A stretch of 64,000 bases of DNA from assembly GCA_034336665.1 (NCBI GenBank), contig CM067566.1, positions 28,302,330 through 28,366,329 on the forward strand, read 5' to 3'. The position numbers and the translations under genes are program-made. Below, piece by piece: positions 35,030 to 49,300 of the stretch; the first letter of the stretch is position 1; every line of letters starts with the position of its first letter. The notes beneath the pieces are model-generated. The model ran no database searches. It saw nothing but the letters and a program-made list of their open reading frames with translations, and was not told where the DNA came from. The stretch is from Luscinia megarhynchos. Its lineage: Eukaryota > Chordata > Aves > Passeriformes > Turdidae.

Positions 35030-38000
35030 TGATGTTGTATTAACATATAAGGAGAGACTGAAAATCAGACCAAAATTTACTTATCTCTCTATGTCCGTTT
35101 TCAGTTATGAATTGAAAGGGAGTGATAATAATTGTTACCTATCTTCTCTCTTCAACCAATACAATTAGTATTATATTATAACATTATTTTAGAAGACAAT
35201 AAACTGATCAAACATGATTTATGAAGAATGAAATTTATTAATATTTTGTATGAAGCTGTTTTTCCCAGATATTTATAATCATATAGCTTGATGAAAACTA
35301 AGGTAAATTGTTTGCAAAAGTAAGAACCCATATTTGAAAAAGAGCGAATTGCAACATTTTTTCTGAATATGTTTGTAAATTATGGAATTGATTTTTTTTT
35401 CTCTCATAATATTTGAAGAGTTTTCAGCAAGGACAATTCAAATATGTCATTTCCTGACATTTCTAGATTTAGGAAAAATGTCCAAATGGAAAGATGCTTG
35501 CTTTAAATGAATATTACTAAGCAACAGGGATTGAATTAAAAAAAAAATCTTTATGAAAGCAACTATATGTATATGCAAAGGTTGCAGTACATGGAGTAAG
35601 AAGGTTGAAAGACAGAATACTATCAAGATAAGAGGAAATTAGCTCCTGAAAGATCCAATAGTTCTCTGTCTGCTCTTGCCAAAATTTGGTTCTGACAAAA
35701 TTAATCAAATTAAATCTTAAAAGGGTCTATGTCCTGTATAACTAGAAAAAAATCCATGATATCCATGACATCCAAAATTCTCATAATGATAACAGCAAGG
35801 ATGCTTAGAGTTTATGCTACAAGTATGCTATAAAAGATGATAGAGGAGAGATAATTTAATAATTTCAGAAACCTAAATGGATGAATCTCTCCTTCTGATA
35901 CAAGACTGTGCAAACAACATAAACACACTGCTGGGTGCATAAATGCAGAGCCTGGGTACAGGTCCTGTACCAGAGGTAATATAACCTCATTCCTGCTTAA
36001 CCCTTCCCATCTCCAGAAAAGAAGTCTGCTATTTTCTAGTGAAACCTAAGTAGGATATTAAAGCTTGCAGCTGTGGTGCTGTACCTGACTACAGTTAATG
36101 CATCCTCTCTGCTCCATTGCCTTTCCAATGGTCCCCAGTATCATATTTCTTCATATAGACCCAGAAATATTTATTTAAAGACTGCAGATCCCTGTCTTCC
36201 AATTTCTCTCTCTAGTTTTTTTTAAATTTCTTTACACCAAATCCCCGATTTTCCTATCTAGTGTCAAAGTTTTATACAATAAAAAATTAACTATAATCCA
36301 GTGTAACTAGTCACACTGTCTGTAAAAGTCTGGTTTCACTGTACATTTATTGACACTGCTGATCTCTTACAACATCAGTTTTCCCACAGGATATTTTCCT
36401 GCTTTACAGTTTGTTTCACTGTTATTCCTATTTTTTTTTCCTGTATGAAAAGCCCACGTAAAAAATATGCATAAGGAGGAGAGAGGGGTGATGCACTGAA
36501 AGATTTGTGGTTGCTCATGTCTGAGATTTATATTCAACAGAACAGTGCCTTTACCATAAAGTACATCTGCATTGCCCTTGAGTAAATCACCTGCTGTGTG
36601 TTGGTATACTTGGAATGCTTACTATGCTGCTATTAATTTAATTAATGAAAGAGCCAGGCACACTTTAGGATCAGGCCTTGGGGGTATTTCTGAATTTTCC
36701 ATGCAAAATAATTCTCTGTTATCTGTGATCATTATTCCTACCCTTGCCCTCAGTGTAGTCTCTCCCCTTTGTGACCAGGAACTCTTCTTGTGCCAGATGT
36801 GAAGAGTTTTCAGAACAGCAATTGTTCACATGCCCCCACGGATATTACACTGAATTATACATCAGCCCTCTAATTTAAACTTAGCCCACTGATATTTTTC
36901 CCTCTTGTAATCTCTATAAACATTTGGCCTGTACCTGGCTGAGCTGTTGTTGCTAAAATTGCTGTTGCTGCTGAGCTAGCATTGCTGTTTGCTCTCACAT
37001 AAATATGTTCTCCTTTGAAGCTTCTCAGTGAGACTGTGTCTTGTTTTGATTTTTGTGTCTTTCATATCTTCTTTGAAATACTTTGACTTTTTAAAAAAAT
37101 TGGTGGATATTCATCTACTCTGCCCATTTTCCACACTTTCAAAACACCACTTCCTTGTCCATTTCCCTTCACTGTTGCTTTGTGGCTTTTGTGATATGCA
37201 AGAGCTACTTAAAACTATGGATGAAATTTTTACTTCTATTCAATTATAAACAGAACATGAGTTTAAATTATTTCAGAAATATTTACTATCCCCAGTAAAT
37301 AAAACTCAACAATAATTCTTTGACATCAGAGATTTTATTTCAAATTTTATCCCGGTTCAAGTGCTTTCATATACACTATAAATACAGGTGTCAAAGTTTT
37401 AATTTTATCATTAAGCTCAGATATTCTGACATCTTCCATATAGTTACAGAAATGCATGACACAGGCACTTTTGGTTTTCACACTGACACTAACTTTTATC
37501 TCTTTGATTCGGCACATCATACTAAATTTTATCCTTTTCTACAATAACATCAGGTCAGTAACAAAATCCATGCATGTGTACTTGGATTTCTTGAGGTGAT
37601 CTACATGCAAAATGAGTGATTTCTACTTCCTTGAAAGATATGTGCCCCAATGGTTTATTCCTGAAGTCAGGCTTTAACAGACTTGGGTTACTTCAGCATT
37701 TTTGAAAGAAGACAGTGTCATGCTTCAAAATTTTTATTTGGATACTAAAATAAGTTAGGTACAATGTCGATTAATTTATCTTTAGATTTTTATCTCATTT
37801 TTCATTATAAGAAAAAGGAATATAGATATTTCATTTCCTCCTGCTTTTCATTTCATTTTCCATTTGAACTAAAATTTTTAAAAAGAAGGTCTGACAGAGA
37901 ATACAAGTAGGTCAATGACTTAAATGTTAAGCTAAGATAGATGGTACCTCCTAATAATAGTGCTGGGAGAAATCTGGGAAAATCACCTTAGAAAATAAGT

Positions 38001-41000
38001 TTCCTAACAGTAAGTTCTTATCATTCCCTCTAGCACACTTGTTAATGAGCTACACCACAGCTGGAGCACAAAGCACAATGCTAACCTATGGCATTTACTA
38101 TTTTTGGCTCCTTAAATCAAAATAAGATCTATCTCATTAATATGTGGGAAATTTTTCCTTCTGCAAATAGGTTTTGCAAAAGAACCTTACAAAGGAAAAA
38201 GACACAAATGTGTCTCATTTCCCTTGGCTTTAACTTTTAAGCAAAGCTAACAGATTAAGCAGCCACAGAAAAACCTCCCTGCTTCTGTTTGTGCATGACA
38301 GAGCAGACAGACTTATACTAAAGGCAGAAGGTTTGAGTAAGATGTAAAAAAGGCACTGGGATGGCAACATTGGTTAATATCAGGCAGAAATTCTTTAGAA
38401 CAATTGTGCTGGAAAGAATGATCATGCTCCTCACTGGCCTCAACTCTGCCTCACCCACATCAGAGGATCCAAACCAAACAGGCAGCAACTGAACCCTCCA
38501 CTGGGTCTTTGACAATAATTTCTTGCAAAGAAATACAAACTTATGTAATAACCCTCTTCATTTTTTTGCCTGTCTATGAGATGTGCCATTGCCTTTTAAC
38601 TTTGCAGTGACAAAAAGGAAAATCTTTTTGTACTTTTGTTGAAAGAACAGAAATAATGAATATTTATAACAGATTGAGTCTACAGGGCATAAATTGCCAT
38701 TTGGTTAAACTATACCTAAATGCATTCAGGTTCTTTTTTTTAAATACTTCTTGTTTAAAATAATAAATTTAAAATAATTGCATGCATTACTTTCATTTCC
38801 TTAGTCTTGATACTTATGCCAAGCACTTTTTTTATTATATAAAGCATATCTAGATACTTATGCTTTTAATTTTACTAGAGTAGATGCTTGGAGATCATTC
38901 TTAATTTAAAGCATAAGTCTACTAAAATTTAATGAGAGTTAAATTCTAACTATCACAGGAACAAAACGCTTTCATGAGTCTGTTCATGAGAAAATTATGC
39001 ATGCTGCATGCTTTCCCTGAGCCCTGGCTACAGCCAAAACTTCTTTTTTCCTTGTGATATGCAATAAATTAACTTTCATCATGTTTTTGTTAAAGAAGAG
39101 AATGAAGATTACTCTATCATTCATGCTTAGCGTTAATAAATTTAAAGCAGATTTGTGATTTTTTAGAGAAATATTAAAATGGTATCTAGTTATAACAAAG
39201 AGATTTTGAAGGTGCACACACTATTTTTTGACTTTATATACCCATCTTGTGTATGGCATATGGGCTTGCTTTTCATATGGATTCCCCAGTAGTATAAATG
39301 GAAAATATTAATAAATACTCAGAAATATAACAACATACCCAGGTGATGTGGAGAACAAGGTGATTGCTTTTGCATTTTTACACTATAGAGAATAAGTTGC
39401 AACAAAGGAAAACAATTTATTCAAACTCAGGGGTTTTTATAAATGTTATTTGTTGATGTCTGCTAAAGGAAATCAGAAACCTTGACTGGAAGACAATGAA
39501 AATGAATGAGTCTCTGTGTGTTGTAAAAAGTAAACACATCAGCCATAGAATTGAAGACTTTTATAGTTCAATTAGAACTCAAATAAGAACATCCATTACA
39601 ATGACATTAAATGAGAATGTTTGAGCTTTAATATTTAAAAATATGAATCCAGTACACATCATTTCAGAAATCCTGAAAAACTATTTTTAATTAGAAGGTA
39701 GAATAAAAGTTATTTTCCTGACATTTTTCTTAGTGGGAACAATGGAATAGTTAAACAAAAATGCCTTTTTAACGATGATTTGTGAAGGAATGCACAGTAG
39801 TTGTTCAAGTCCTCACTGGCCTGCACAAAGAAATGTTCATGGAATTAAGAGATTGATCCATTTGAACCTGATAAATAACTGTTCACATTTTGAAGTGTCA
39901 GCTTGCTGTTCTTTCCCATGAAAAACATAACTTTGAAAATGCAGAGTAACCTAAACTGGCAGCGTGGACTGAAAACAAATTATTACCTCACTATAAAATT
40001 AAAAATAATTTTCCTGCTCTTGCACTAATAATCTTATCTTTCAGGAATGACATTCATGAGCTATGAATCCCTTTTCTATGTTTTTGTGTTCAAAATCTTA
40101 TTTCAACTCTACTAATTGCCACGAAGGCATAGAGACTTCACAGAAATTAAAATGTGAATCAGCCAAACATCTGTTTCCTGGGGAGGTGGGAGGGGATGGG
40201 GTGTTGGTCTTTATTTTTTCTTCTTTTTTTTTCCTTTCTGGAGTTTAGTCTTATAAGAAGTCATAGCAGATTGTTGTGAGATTCCTCACTCTTCCAGGAA
40301 AAAAAAAAAGCCAAGGGATATTTGATACTAATACCTTAGTATCACTGCTTCCAACCATCCTAGAGCCTCTCAAAGACATTTAGAACTTGACATTATATAA
40401 CAAGCTTCTACACCTTCTAAAAGGGTGAACTAAAAGATGTGATCCTCCTTGCTTTAAACATGACAAAACAAATTAGTCTTTCTCACAAATCTACTCTTCA
40501 AATCTATTAATTTTTGGTACTTGACTTAAGAATTTTTATATGACTGAGGTATAGAATGATCTTTTAATTTTTTCCCTTGGCTTCTAACTGCCTAGTTTGA
40601 CATAAGGAGAAATATACAGGACAAAGAGTGGCTAGCTGTTAAATTGTGACATTAGGTATAGAAATCTATATTCAAGATAAAGTCAGAAATTCTTTCCAGT
40701 TTGAAGACGAATACAAAAGTGGCAGTTTGAAATATTGCAAGTTTCACTACTATAATTGCATTGCTGAGACAGAAAAGACATCTTACTTGACCTAGAAATG
40801 AGTGGTATAGGGAGGGACAGTGGGTGTCTCAGCAGTGTTCATGGTGCCCTAGCCTTCAGCTGCATTCTGGTGTCCCTAAGATGTTGGCTAAAAGCTTAAT
40901 TTCTTTTGGATAAGACAAAATAGAGAGAAGAGATTGCATATGTTTTTGAACTCAGGAGTCTGTGAATGAGTCACTAAATTTCTTTCTCAAGACAAAGAGA

Positions 41001-41422
41001 AGGAGGGCTGGAGAAGCAAAAGATTATGTGGAAAGAGTGCAACAAAAAGGATGGAGGGAAAAAAGATCAAAAACAAATTAAGAAGAGCAAAAAGAAAGCA
41101 AAATGATTATTTGATGAAAATGAGTAGAAGACAATTAGATTACATAGGAAATATCACGTGAGTAGTGTTATGGAGGAGATGATTCATTGACTAGGAAGTC
41201 AACTGCAGATGTTGGTGAGTTTCAAAGATGGTGAAGAAGAAGCAAGGAACACAATTCAGATTCCACATTGCAAGATTTATAGCCATCTATTGAATGTAGG
41301 TAATGTAAAGTACTTCCAGATCCCTTATTAATAAAAACTGATAATCTAAGGAGGCTATAGTGGACAGAAGGATGCAGAATAAAGGTATCAAGGTGTAGCA
41401 CAGAAGCTGAGGAAGGGACTGG

Positions 41423-41440
41423 CAGCCCCTGCAGGGGCTG
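41423..41440. repeat. Perfect 18-bp GC-rich palindrome
   Basis: CAGCCCCTGCAGGGGCTG reads identically on both strands, with CTGCAG at the centre. It lies in a short GC-rich patch (about 41400-41480) inside AT-rich DNA. Confidence 0.95.
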
Positions 41441-44400
41441 GGATACAGGCCTGGGGGAGTGAGGAATGCAGACCAGAGCATCACCTTGCCAGAGCAAGAC
41501 CCAACCTTCCCTTTCCCCTCACACTCAGCTGAAATGTTTCAAGCCAGCAGCTTCCTCCAGTCTCACACCTTCTGAAGCAGGTTGAAGAATGCAGACAAGT
41601 AACACAACAAGGTTTGAGATAAAATAAGGTTATATCTTACAATAATAGCAAGACAATCCAGGAAGTTCATTTTACTCTTATACTGTGTTTCTGTGCCAGG
41701 ACCATTTTATATTCTTTTTCTTATAAACTTATTCTTTACAACTAAATAATTAATGCAATTCATACCACGCCCAAAATATTTACCTGTTTAAAATATGTAC
41801 CAAATCCTAGCCTTATGTCTTTATTTCTGTGATATACCTGTTGTCTCTTTCAATTAAAATTCACTATTCAATGAAGTAATTAAAAATAAACTTGTTAAAA
41901 TAAAAGAGGTGGCAGTTACTGGAGCTACACTAACACACTGTTCTGTCTTCTACCATAAAACCTAAAGATAAGAGAAAGCACAAGACCTTGTGGAAACCCA
42001 TTAGACTTCTTCAGATTCTATCTTAAAACTATGTAGAAAAACTTTGGAGGCTATATACAAAACTACTAAGTTTTTTTGTTATGTTGCCAGATGAGTTTTT
42101 CTGTGCTATCTATATTTATTGCAGTCTTTCACTGCATGCAGAAAGAGCTAATGCACATTTACTGGCCTATCTGTGGAAAAAGTTCCCTGTTATATTGCTT
42201 ACTTATTTAAATGTCTAGTGACAACATAAGGCAATATTAAGATTAACAATCTACTGATTAATACCAGAGAGCACATTTGCAATCAAATGGTCTATATCAA
42301 AGAGGCATATGGAGAACATTTTGTACATGAGTTCAGCAGTTCATGGACTAGTGCCATTACTCACATAAAACCACCCGTTATCCACCTCATGAGCTGGTGT
42401 TAGTGCTCCACAAAGCTTGATCTTATATAAAACACTATTTCTCATGTTTTGAAAGAGATGCTTTTAAAATGGGTTAGAATTTCCACATTGGCAGTCACAT
42501 TTGACCACCCCATGAACCAGAGTGCAATGCAATGCAATATTTGCTCCATGATTACAGGCTGAGAACTGCAGAAAAAGGTCAGTGGACATTTTGCTCATTA
42601 TTCAGATGAAAAAATGAACAACTGCTGTGTTGGTGTGGAAATGAAAATCACTGTTAATATAGTACAACACAGCAGAGGTTCTGCTACTTCTAAATTTCTG
42701 ATTTCATCTTTGGGGAAAAGTATTTCTTACTGTTTTTAGGCCAGAATTTGTGTCACATGTTGCTTTGAAAAGCAATCTAATTAACTTTTTTATGAACAGA
42801 GACGGTTCTATTCTTTTTTATTTTAATATGCAAAGTTTTGAAAGTTGATGTTTATTTTTTAATTATTAATTGGATAATATGCTTAGCTTTAATCTCACAC
42901 TCATACCTCATACAAGGCAGATTTTAGGAAAAGAATTATTTTAAAAGAGGCATTCATGATCTCAGTTGCTGCAACTTTTCTTTTCTATATGTGTGAGAAA
43001 CAGAGTTACTAGGAAGCCTGTTAAAAACAAAAATTGCCTGTGTGTACATGAACAAGTAGGTACTAAAGCAGTGACCATGTCTATAGCAGTGAGGAATATA
43101 GGTCATTGTTGCTGAGGTTTACAAAACTTACTGTGCCAGCTTTTTGCCTGCAGATCTTCTCAAGGATGTCTGGTGAAACCCTCTCCCTGTTGCCATGTGC
43201 TCTCCCTGTTGCAGGGGTTTACTTGTGTGGAAATGAAGGATTCAGAGTACAGCCCACATGCCTTAGATGTTGCCTTGATTTATGCTGTGGACAAAGAGCC
43301 ACGAGACAGCCTGTAGAGACAAAGTAAAAGTTACAGAAATAGGATTGCTGAGGCAGGATCATTAATAAAGCAAGAGGAAAACCAGCAAGGAATGGTTTAA
43401 AGTCCAAAAGAGAAACAGGGCAGCTAATTAGTTTTGCTGGGGGTCATTGGGTTGAGTGGTCAGAGCTGTCAGCTGATGGGAGACAGCAGGTCAGCAGCAT
43501 CCAGGAGCAGCCACCTGTGTGCTGTGGTGTATGGTCTAGGTGTGCTGCATCAGGAAGATGAGCATGACAATGTTTGGTCAAATAGCTCCCTAAAACTTCT
43601 TTACACTTTAAAGTTGTGTATGCACCATTTGCAGATCTCTGTGCTCCGGGCTAAAGGTGTCTGGACTGTCCCAAATGGGAGGCTGTAACATCAGGAAGAA
43701 TTCCTTGTGCTTCATCATGGATCATGGAGGCTACATGGCAACACCTGGTAGGGCTCCACAGAAAACATGGCTTACTATCTGTCAAGCAGGATCTCAGTCA
43801 AAGAAAATTGATAGATGTTTTCTCATTGTGCCTTAATAAAGTGCAGAGTCAAAAGGACACTTTTATATTCATGACCCAGCTGGTGCCACTCTGCAGCTCT
43901 TCTGTTAACCACTCACACTCTTCTTTGCCTGAGCTCAGCCATAAGAACACCACCAATGTTATGTTTCAAATGTCATGAAAATGGGTTTCAGCAGTGAGCA
44001 TGTAAAACTGTTTCTCGTTTAGAAATAAAGGATGACTGTAGAAAAATGTAATTTCAGTTAGGATACTGACAATAAATGCTGTGACTTTCTGCAGAAGCTT
44101 TAAATTAAAAAAAATGAAAGACACATTTACAGATTTTTGAGCAATAATGGTTGAACACTGGATATATTTTTGAACTATATAGAAATGGGGATAGGTAAAG
44201 AAATTATTGTAGTAGGATAAACTGACAACTGGATGTGGAATTACAGTGAAGGTTTGGGAACCTGGACTAATTGTGACTGAAATTTTTCCTTGTTTGTTAC
44301 CAAATTCTGCAGCCTTCTCTAAAGCAGCATAGACGTGGCACAGTTTAATGCATATGCACTTGTGTGAAGTGATGTTGGCCTTACATTTGGCATTTGGCTT

Positions 44401-45353
44401 TAGCACTCTATTTCTTTTCCTTGTTTCATTAATGATGAAGTTTCTCCTTCTTTGTGATTATCATTAGTAAATGAATGCACACCTTGAAGAAGAATACCTG
44501 TTTTAGCTTGGGGGGTTTTTTGGACACTGAGTGGGCTGGAGTCTTTATTTTTTGTCCATTTGATCAGTGCAATTACAACATTTATAAATCTGGTCATTAA
44601 CATAACAAATGATCTACTTTGTTGCCATATTTGAATATGTCAATTTCCAATTCAATCACAAGATCCTTCCACTATAATTATTATAGATATATCTTTGTGA
44701 ACACATATAATTAATCTAAACTGTCATAGTAAGCAAAACTGCTTCCACTGGTGTGTCTTCTCTTTGGTGGCATGATACATTCTCTGCTGCCTCATTTACC
44801 TTTGTAATATACATTCCCATAAAGAAAAAGAATAAAAATACAGTACTCAGTTATGTGCTTGAAAAGATATTTGTTTATTCCTTAACTTTTACACAGACCA
44901 AATAAACAGAGTACTGAAGTTCTTCATCTGAAAAATATAAGCATTATAAATTTTTATGGTGATTAATAAATAATATTTTTCTGATAGAACTTGTCACTTA
45001 GAAATAAGTCTCTATTTGTCCAGATAAAATTTTTAAGACAAAGTGATGATATGATGTAAAATCCTTGTGATTATAGCTGCTTTGTACAGATAGAGCTAAA
45101 ACATTACAGATTAGGGCACACAACCTGGTTAATGATTAGGATTTGGTCATGGCACAAGAAATCTGACTCTTTCAGGGTAGAAATCTGAATACAGGTGCAG
45201 CAGGAGAAGTCCATATTCTGTTTGCATCATAGGAAAGAAAACTTTTTTTTTCTTAATATGTGATTGCTCTCAAGGGCCACAGCAACATACCTTTGGAATC
45301 ACAAGTCAAATTTTGGTTTTTTTAAAACAGATGTAAGATATAAGATATCAAAA

Positions 45354-46304
45354 ACCACAGAATATGCTGAGCTGGAAGGGACCCACAAGGATCACTGAGT
45401 CCAACTCCTTACCATGCACAGGACTATCCCCAAGAGTCACAACATGTTCCTGAAAATATTGTCCAAACACTTGAACTCTCTGAGGATTGATGCTGTGACA
45501 ACTTTCCTGGAGAGCCTGTTCCAGCTTCCAAACACCCTCTGGGTGAAGAAACCTTTTGTGATATCCAACCTAAACCTCCTTGATACAAGTTCAGGCCACT
45601 CCCTCGGCCCCTGTCACTGTCACCACAGAGAGGAGACCAGTGCCTGCCCTCCTGTTCCCCTCACAAGGAAGCTGAAAACTGCGATGTCTCCTGCCGGTCT
45701 CCTCCAGGCTGGACAGACCAAGTGCCCTCAGCAACTCCTCACACGACTTCCCTCAAAGCCCCTCACCATCCTCACTACCCTGCTTTGGATACTCTCCAAT
45801 AGCTTCATTCTTTTTTATATTCTGGTTCCCAGGGCTGTCCCCAGCACTGGAGGTGAGGCTGCCCCAGCTCAGAGCAGAGCAGGACAATCCCCCCTTGCCT
45901 GGCTGTGATGCTGTGCCTGATGTCTCAGGACACATTCACCCTCCTGGCTCCAGGGCACTGCTGGCTCATGTTCAACTTGCCACCAACCAGAACACCCAGG
46001 TCCCTTTCCATGGCACTGCTTTCCAGCCTCTCATTCCCAGTCTGTCTGTGCATCCAGGATTTCCCCATCCCAGGTGCAGAATCCAGCAGTTTCCCTTACT
46101 GAGCTTCATATGGTTGGGGACTGCCCAACCCTCTTATTTATCAAAGGGCTCTCTGCCCTTGAGGGAGCCAAGCTCCTCCCAGTTTTGTGTTGTCTGCAAA
46201 CAGTCTGTATCCCTTCCAGTCCTGCATCACTCCATTTATGAAGTTATGAAGATGTTGAAGAGCACAGGCCTAAGACACAGCCCTGCAGAACCCCACTAGT
46301 GACA
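45354..46304 (-). mobile_element. CR1 LINE copy, ~950 bp, antisense, with RT remnant
   Basis: This is the longest CR1 in the window. The plus strand runs through the inverted CR1 order: 'gctggaagggacccacaaggatcactgagtccaac' at the 3' end, 'gagcctgttccagcttccaaacaccctctgggtgaag', 'tctcctccaggctggacag', 'gcactgctggctcatgttcaac' and 'aggtccctttccatggc'. At the 5' end of the copy, the minus strand encodes Leu-Phe-Ala-Asp-Asn-Thr-Lys-Leu-Gly (about 46178-46205). This aligns with the FADDTKLG catalytic block of the CR1 reverse transcriptase, with the second catalytic Asp replaced by Asn. Upstream of it, a remnant of the phenylalanine/isoleucine-rich 'NIFIND' stretch is still visible. The copy is 5'-truncated, frameshifted and inactive. 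Plus-strand frames of 164 and 148 codons across it are antisense artefacts. Confidence 0.93.
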
Positions 46305-49300
46305 CATAAATATACACATACATAGGGTCTGGTCAATTGCTTTGCCGAGACAAAGTTTCTTTTTCAGAATTTTAGATATAAGAAAAACGCATGAAAAAAC
46401 CAAGAACACAGTAGTGGTTTCCTTCTTTTGATTATTTTATGTTATTATTATGAATCCTTAAGTTTTACTTCTTTTTTTTTTTTTAATAGTGGTTTCTAGT
46501 TCTTCAAATTTCCTTTTATTCCCTTTCCAATTGGTATAATTTTTAGGTCAGAATATCCCAATTAAGTATTTTGTCCTAAAAATACTTTGAAAACTGTGAG
46601 TGTCTGAGCTTTTACTGCCTGTTTTACAATGAAATTATATTCCTATTTATATTTGGAAAGCTGTTGTCGATTTGGCTCTTTTAAAGCAGAATTTAAAATA
46701 TCTATTTCCTGTGTTGCTTTACTTGCTTGGGATGCATAACTAAACTGGTACTCTGAGAGCAGCACTTCCTAAATGAAATTTACTATTATTGGTGGTTTTT
46801 TTCCACAGTAAAAGCTATTGTTAGTGACAACTGAATTGCATACTTAAAGCTCCCTGTCCAATATTATAATGTTCCAATCTTCTGTTTGGGCTCAAAGGTC
46901 TTGTGCTTAGGTCAAGCTAAAAAATTTTGGTTGACTGGTTGGCTGAAGTTGGTTCAGCTTTTTTTAGTGGGAAAAGCATATTTTACAAGAATCTGTATAC
47001 AAACAAAACAGGATGAGTTTTAAACACTCATTTACATTAGAACACAAAAAAATGGAAGAAGTTGAAATATGAAGGTCAGAAATTTTGCTGCTGTAAATAT
47101 TGTGTTTCATTCATTTAAATGAAGCTTTGTCTGCTCATAAATATTCGTCCTCAAATGTCTTCTACTGGTGTGTGTCAATGAAGAGATATCACTCACAATG
47201 TGCTGATCTTAGTGTGAGTGGGAGTCAGAGCATATGTGTAATGGTGATAGATGCCACTTGAAACTTAAGTCATCTCTTTCATGACTTAAGTAATTAAATT
47301 AAACTTTTGAGAAGTTTGCTAGATGTCTCATTGCAACTAAATCATAACTTCAGACTGGAAGTTTTAAAATGGTATTTTGTTCTAATTTCATTATTACTTA
47401 ATATCACAGAGCAAGAAATTAAAATGTTTCACTGTAATATGAATTCTATGCAAAACCATTTAGTGCATTAATACCTAATCTTTAAATTAATGGTTATTTC
47501 TTAATGAAGTAGCATTATTATTTTATGGCTGAGATTATCTGGCAGACTGTTAACTTTGTGAGTCCTGTGTGATTTACTGTGTTACAATGGTGTATTGCTG
47601 TATGCTGGCTGAATGGTTAAAAGGAGTTTATGAATACTGTTAAGGTTGAAAGACAGGGTAACAAGCTGATACAAGTGAGCCTTAAGTGTCCTATTTCATA
47701 AAATTTCATAACAGGTGGAAAAACTTTTCAGGGAGAAGCCACTTAACTGCCTATATTCAGTGTAAGAGCTTTGGTGTAACACAGGAAATGTTTTCCTTCT
47801 TGATAAAATAGTCATTTAAAAATAGTCCAGTTCACTTAAAATCATTTGATAGGTTCCTCTAAAAAAAAAAATAAAAAATAGGAAAGAGTAGATTAATAAA
47901 GCTTGGAAGAAAGTGATGCAGATCCTGTTTGTTTCTCTTCCTGCCTGGTTAGGGCATTCATCTTGGTTGATGGAGGCACAAAATCAATTTCTCTCCTGCT
48001 TGAACAGTATTAATCCCATATTGTAACAAGGACTCCTTCTTACAACACTATGATGTATTTTGGGGTGGTTACTCTCAGAATCTCCCCTTGACTGTGACCC
48101 TGTAAGTATTGGATATGTATCAAGAAGACCAGTTCTGGAAGCTGATGTCTTTAACAGTATTTCATTCATTCCCCCAGGTATGACAGACTTTGTCTCCTGA
48201 GCCCAGTGGCCTGTATTAACTGCAGATACCAAACAAATGCTGCCTTTTAAACATCTTTCAGACAGATGTTTTGCATGAAAATCTTATTCAGAACAAGAAT
48301 TTCAATTAAATATGCCTCACAGTTAAGTTGATGTGCTGTTGTCTCTCTCAACCTTTGAATATTTAAGTAGAAAAGCACCACCAGGTGAAACTGAAACCCC
48401 CAGAGTTTTGTATTATAAGGTGCTTAGCATAGTCTGGAGGTACAGAAGATCTGCTAAGTCAGAGGATAACTGAATTAGGGTCAGGCACCCCTGGGGTGCA
48501 GGCACAGAGGGATATACAGAACATGGGGTCTGAATTATATGAGAGAATGGCTGTCATCCACATCACCATCCTTCAGTTCAATGAACGGTCTTTAATCTGG
48601 GTCTTTGTAATTTTTTTCCCCACAAATATTTTCAACATAGAAATAAACTTATTGCTTCCTACCACAAAAGTATGCAATCCTATCTACAGTTATTTTCTTT
48701 TGCTTTAGAAGTTGTATGTATATCAATATATCTCATTTTGCATATGTCCAAAATATATGTATATATACATATATATTTACATGAACATCTAGATGTATGA
48801 AATCAGATTTTTTTTAAATCATTTTTAGGACCATGATACTTGGCATTTACTTTTTCTGTTTGTTGTGTCTGATACCTTTAAGTAAGAAATGCTTGGATTA
48901 GGGATATAAAATGAAATTAATAAAATTTCCTGAATAAAAAGGGAATTTTTTAGTCATTTGTGCTATTCCCTGCCCTGGCAGACAGCTGGTGCTTGCTGAA
49001 TTTCCTGGGAAGGGAAGTTTCCCCAGGGCAGGGTGGGTGTTGTAAACACTGAGAAATGATGAGACAAGTAAAGGGTGGCACAAAGGCAACTCTGGGAGGT
49101 GATGGGGGGAAGAAGTGGTGCTCCTGGAAGCAGATAACATGCTGTGGATGTGCATGTGGATGTCCACAGCACAGGAAGTCTCTGAAGGGGCTCCAGGCTG
49201 AGGGAAAACCTAGAAGAGTCTGCCCTTTAGGGTGCATGTTTGGGGTGCCTTTCATTCTGTCTCAACTACTCAAAAGTTGCTCTGTTTTAAAGAATGTTTT

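Larger units (their letters stand above)
34796..45353. other. Unique AT-rich non-coding sequence
   Basis: Over 10 kb with no supported gene. It holds a (GTT)6 tract, a perfect GC-rich palindrome at 41423, and a 146-codon minus-strand frame at 43966-44406 without recognisable features. The region around 43100-43760 is somewhat richer in GC and open in several frames, but I see no domain or repeat family in it. Confidence 0.5.

Noticed and set aside
43966..44406. 146-codon minus-strand frame as a gene
   Set aside because: No recognisable domain or promoter, and its length is within chance expectation for this much AT-rich sequence.
45414..46299. Plus-strand frames of 164 and 148 codons
   Set aside because: They lie antisense to a CR1 element whose reverse-transcriptase remnant reads on the other strand.
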